Position numbers and translations under genes: made by a program. This document shows positions 59,190 through 64,000 of a stretch of DNA of 64,000 nucleotides, one piece after another. The DNA is from Alitta virens (taxonomy: Eukaryota > Annelida > Polychaeta > Phyllodocida > Nereididae), in assembly GCA_932294295.1 (NCBI GenBank), contig OW028573.1, positions 2,366,001 to 2,430,000 on the forward strand, written 5' to 3'. The stretch's first letter is position 1. Each line of letters opens with the position of its first letter. Below the pieces are notes generated by a model that saw nothing but the letters and a program-made list of their open reading frames with translations, made no database searches and was not told the origin of the DNA.

Positions 59190-62100
59190 ATGGAAGTCAT
59201 CGATCTTGACAAAGTTCTTGATGATTTTGAGCTCAGTGAAGGTTGGTAATGTTCATTAATTATGTGTATCATGATTTAGCAGTCTTGTGAGTCTTATTTT
59301 TGTCAGAAGACCGTTCTTCAATGGCAAGGAAATGGGGTGTTATACCAGTGACTTTTAAGCCCCTTTGATGACCAGATTATGCAGCTTTATCATTTGAGTT
59401 AATTGTTCTTGAAATTAATGCTAAATTGGTTTCATTCAAAATTACCATGTTGTTTGCAAAAAGTTATTAATTTTAATGTGATCATACAGATCGCTCTTAA
59501 AGTTCATGTATTTATTGTAACATTTGCACTACCAATACAGCATACATGTATTCTGTCTGGTATTGATATTTTTTGGCTTACCATGTGATTAAGAGATTAA
59601 TAGACCAATCAGGTAATGATTATTGACTGTTCCAGTTTGCTGTCTGTTTATTTTGTACTGTGTACAGAATATGATTGTGTGGGTTAAGTTTGTTTGATGC
59701 TTTTTTTCAGGGAACTGCAGTCCTGCTGTGCCAGGGAAAGAAGTGACCCCTAGTGGACTGCAGCAGTACTTGGAAAAAGAGGACACCCTTCAGAGCCTGA
59801 CTTATGCTGAAGATGCAGTCAATATTGGAGTTGGGCTGGATGCAAATGCTCATTCAAAGTTGCCCACAGGAGTATTTTACGATTTTCCGTATAACCCCAT
59901 AGATATTGCTGAAGCAGATTTTGGTCCTGCGGTGCCTCGTAATCCAAACCTTATAGTCCAAGAAATAGAAGCTAGCAAAACACGTCAATCCTCCCAGCCA
60001 GATTCTTGTACTGTTACAACTGATAATTTTCATTCGCCAGAAGTGGCTGGTGTGTCAGATAGCAACATATCCAAGCTTCAAGAAGATTTGGAAAAGAATG
60101 GAGTTCCTGTGGCAGACAGTGCAGAAAATGAGAAGAGACTGGAATTAAACACTGAAACTGTCCTTAAAAAGGATGAGCTAAATAGTACCCATACCAATGG
60201 AGAACCAGAGCTAAATTCTGAGCTTGATCACTCAGTGGACAATGAAAAGCCAAAGCATGAGGTTCCAGTGCCTGTGTCTGAAAAAGTAATAGACAATGCT
60301 CCAGACAGTGGTCCTAGTTTGTCGCCAACATGTGATGAGCCTATGCCTGCCCTGGTCAGTGTGTTAGTGGCTGAACAACCAAGGGAAGTTGCTATGGCTC
60401 ATGCTGAAGAGAATCGTGATGAAGAATCTTGTGCAGCATCATCTGACATGCACAGTGACTCTGAGGTGAGCATGTCTTTGAGTGAAGTGCCAAGTTCAAG
60501 TGGACAGTCTGACAACATGCCAACTAGTGTTTCTCCAGAAATGTCGACAGAAACTTCTCCAGCTCATGCAACAATGGATTCGGAGCCAGCTCAAGCAACT
60601 GAAGTTATGGCCTCATGCCCAGTTGAAGAAACCACATCAAGACCGAATTCTTTGGGTCTTGCATCTTCTGATGATCCTTCGCTGTCAATAGATTTTACAA
60701 ACAACAAGACTTCAAATAATTGTGACCCATGTGGCACAGATCAAAATATGCCTTCCCAGGCACCTGTTCCTGACAGTTCTAATGAAATAATATTGCGGTC
60801 TGATGAAGCTGCCACACTTCAGGAAAGTAAAGCAGTTGGATTTAATAGTGATGATGAAGAAATTGAGGAGGGTGATATGGAAGCTTATTTTAGTGACATG
60901 ACAGCAGATGATGCTATGTTGAGTCGTCACTCATCTGAGTGTCAAGCAGTTAATGTACCTATATCAGAAGCTCCCAAGGAGGAAGTTTTGCCAAGCCATC
61001 ATAATGACCAAGCAGTCCATGTAGATCATGGGCTTAAAATCTCAAGAGACAATGCTGAGATTCATAGTATTGACTCTAACGCACACAGAGTTGTCCATGA
61101 AACCAATGAAAGCCAAACGAGTGTAACCAGTGAACCTGCAGAGGAAATAAAATGTGATGATAGAATGGTGCTTCAGAGTCTGCCAAATGATGAAACAGCT
61201 GTTGACAGCAATTTCCAGGTGGACACAAGTGGTGATGAAAGTCGCGAGTGTGTTGAGAAATTTTTAACCATTCCAGTTGCAAGTCCTATAGTGGCCACTC
61301 CCATGGAAGAAACTGGATTCAGCAAAGTGCCTGGCTTTATCCCTCATGCTCAGATGTCTTCACTTGCTGAGGAACCATCTCCTTCGGAGGAGGAGTGTCC
61401 CCCAACTGGTCTAGAATCTGATTCATTAGCAGTGGCACCTTCATCTGCTGGCTCACCAACTGTGGACTCTTATGACAGTATCAATGATGCCAGCCCTATT
61501 AACCCTCCAACTGTAGATACCAAAGAAAGTAGGCCCATAAGTCTGACCCTAGTACCGGTTGAGAAAGAGAACACTCCTCCGCATGGTGCAAGTGGTCCGT
61601 CTTCTCTTGACTCTGATCCTGGCAAGACAGCGACAGGTATTGGTGCACGGCCAAAAGACCCTAACTTTGCGAAGAAAACCCGACCCAATACATTGTTGGG
61701 CCTTTCCAAACCAGACTTGAATTTAGCTCCTCCTGTGAGCCAGGATCCTGAACCTATGGTTGTTGAATCTGCAGCACCTGAAAACATAAATGCTAATTCG
61801 TATCCCCATGAAATGTATGAGAATTCCCATGATGTGATAAATCGGCAGTTAGCACAGAATAAGAGGTCTCCCTTGCGGAAAAAGCAGCTAAATTTGGAGA
61901 TTCAGCAGCAGTTGAATGAAGAACGTACGCTGGATGAGCACCGTATGATAGACAACAAAATGATGGAGGCTGAGGCTTTGATACAGGGGGACATTCCTGT
62001 GGAGCGATATCACCGAAAGGAACAAAGTCCTGCGTTGGGTGACACTGCAGGACCTGATTTCCAGGCTGGTGTGGAACCTTCACTCAGTCTGCCACCCCCT

Positions 62101-63788
62101 GCATCATTTGAGGCAGGCAAACAGAAGAGACCTAACACCTTGAACATTGTACCGAACAGTGGTGTGGCATCTTTTCCTGAAGACCATGAAGACCACGAAG
62201 ACCAATCACCGTCGGATGACCCAGGGTCAGCCAGCTCGGCTGGACATACTCCGTATATGCCCCAGGAAAGCTCCGTGTCTAGTGGTATGTGTAAATCTTT
62301 GCCTTCATGCTTTCATAACGTAGACAGTGTTCAACCATTGCTTCTTATTTCATGGTTATATTTATAATGTGTTTCTGGTTTGTTCTGACAGGATTTGGTT
62401 CTTCTGGTTTGGAAACAGGACCTGGTGCCTTCAGTCCCCCACTGAGCAGTGCTAACATGAATGTGTCCATCACGCAGTTAGGAAAGGTGGCGCCCCATTG
62501 GGTCCCAGATGCCGATGCTCCCAACTGTATGGAGTGTGCTTCCCGCTTCACTTTCACCAAACGCAGACACCATTGCAGAGCTTGTGGAAAGGTATGCCAA
62601 CAAGATTAGTGTTGGTATAACAACAGCTTTACTTAGCATCCAAGTTGATAGTAATACGAAGGTGTGAGTTTGATGAAATAGTCCAAAATGTTATGCTTTT
62701 TTTGTAGGTGTTCTGCAGTGCTTGTTGCAATCTCAAATGCAAATTGCATTATATGGACAACAAAGAAGCCAGAGTCTGCTCAAAATGTTACCAAGACATT
62801 GTCAGAGGTAATTATGTGTTAAACAATATCATTACATCCTTTGTAAGCACTTTAGACATTAAGGCTTTAATATGCATGATGCACACTGCTGAATTAACTT
62901 TCTTCACATCATCCATCTTTTTAAGTGCTTGCTTGGTCTTCAGAACTAAGATTATTAGGTACTCATTCATGGTAGATTGTGCTGTCTTAGTGCCAGGAAC
63001 ATCTTGTTGGTCACTCTTTTCGTTGCAACTTCGTGGAATTCCATTGAAATTTATCGCTTTTATCTTTGCTGTTTTCATCTCTGAATGAAAAAATGTGAAG
63101 ATGCAATATTTGTATTGCTGTTAAGAGTAATTATCCATTGGTTTTTAGAAAGCATAGTGCAGTTATTTGCATATGTGAATTGGCATCAAGGATTGGTATG
63201 GGCTGAGATTAGTACATGAGTTGGCTTTACAATTTCAGCGCAAGCTTACGAACGCCTGCATTCTCCAACAGGACTGGCTGGTCCAGAGGCTGGAGGAGGA
63301 AGTGGGAGTGGCAATCGAAGTCCAAATCCAAACAATCCAAGTGAATACTGTTCCACCGTTCCTCCTATGCAGCAAGCCCAGGCCAGTCTACATGCCCCTC
63401 CCCCAACTGTCATGGTTCCTGTCGGTGTCCTACGCAAAGAAGGTGAATCTATAGGGCTTTTGGTTAATTGAGCCAAAAGTGAAATTTGTCTCTTAAGTAG
63501 TACATGTGAAAGTCTGTTTGGTATATTGCTTTCAAGCAGAGTGCTAAAAGAACTGAAGCTGTCTTCATTTTAAAGATTTTCCTAGATTTGCTCTATGTAT
63601 GTATATATATTGTAAATGTAGGCTTTTCATAAGGCACTTGGGAAGGGCTCTAAATGACTTTATTTTATGCGCAGCATGACTTTTACAAACTTGTGCCCAC
63701 TGGCATGCTTTTGGTTGTGCAGGTAATAGCCATGAGTTCGAATCATCCACCAGCCCAAGTGGACCCAAAGTTGAACATGTTGAACAGG
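59190..63788 (+). CDS. ZFYVE9: SARA/endofin-like FYVE zinc-finger protein (ZFYVE9/ZFYVE16 family), 5' part
   Basis: Exons are 59190-59241, 59711-62284, 62392-62591, 62708-62807, 63239-63442 and 63723-63788. They total 3196 nt (about 1065 aa) in phase, and the gene continues past the window. The short first exon reads [18 protein letters not shown] single 2.6-kb exon encodes a long acidic, Ser/Pro-rich disordered region. The FYVE domain spans residues 912-970 with WVPD, RRHHCR and ARVC, the PI3P-binding signature, and eight zinc cysteines. After it, [10 protein letters not shown] matches the segment that follows FYVE in SARA. SARA and endofin sit on early endosomes and present Smads to TGF-beta/BMP receptors. 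The Smad-binding domain and C-terminus lie beyond the window, so SARA and endofin cannot be told apart; an invertebrate may have one gene for both. Confidence 0.92.
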
Positions 63789-64000
63789 GTAAATCTATTT
63801 TGCAGAAGTTTGATAAGAATCATATAGTGCATAAGAGGAAAATTTTTATCTTATTCATTTTCTGGTGTCGATGTTTTACTGCTTTGGGGCTGTTCTTGTG
63901 GTGTGATTATTTCCAGTTCATAGAATAATCTATGTCATTTGTGTGTATACACATTTTGCTTGAAATTTAATCCCTCGTAGCTTTTAGGCGAAGTGCATCG

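Noticed and set aside
60482..62083. Short frames on both strands across 59.7-62.3 kb
   Set aside because: Shadows of the long SARA-like exon.

Overview
The window is intron-rich, AT-rich animal nuclear DNA. It holds six protein-coding genes with GT-AG (and two GC-AG) introns, many transposon remnants and tRNA-derived SINEs. The gene set (GIPC, a SARA/endofin FYVE protein, an ERI3-like exonuclease, an SLC6 transporter) together with BEL/Pao and Ty3/Gypsy elements suggests a marine invertebrate, perhaps a hemichordate, echinoderm or similar. The species cannot be fixed from sequence alone. There is no operon logic. I built each gene model by reading exons, splice sites and codon phase by eye; every internal junction keeps frame.

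Layout. (1) 302-2130, + strand: the 3' part of an ankyrin-like gene ending in a CaaX box. (2) 2997-15011, - strand, convergent with it: an 18-exon gene that joins a signal peptide, a mannose-6-phosphate-receptor homology (MRH) domain and an IPT/TIG domain to the two AAA+ ATPase domains (D1 and D2) of NSF. The predicted product is 848 residues. This architecture is the most unusual thing in the window. (3) 15800-36619, - strand: a complete 14-exon SLC6 Na+/Cl- neurotransmitter transporter of 641 residues, closest in feel to glycine transporters. Its 12-kb fourth intron holds a decayed Ty3/Gypsy element with a BEL/Pao element nested inside it. (4) 36620-45449: a gene-poor stretch with LINE ORF1 fragments and microsatellites. 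(5) 45709-53666, + strand: GIPC (PDZ adaptor, 334 residues). (6) 55682-57546, - strand: an ERI3-like DEDDh 3'-5' exonuclease of 227 residues. (7) 59190 to beyond the window end, + strand: a SARA/endofin (ZFYVE9/16) homologue, divergent from ERI3.

Several genes fall under membrane traffic and endosomal signalling (NSF-like, GIPC, SARA), but their neighbourhood here looks incidental. Mobile DNA has shaped introns throughout. One insertion duplicated a splice donor inside the MRH-TIG-NSF gene, two Harbinger-like MITEs sit in that gene's introns, and a tRNA-derived SINE family is present in at least four copies.
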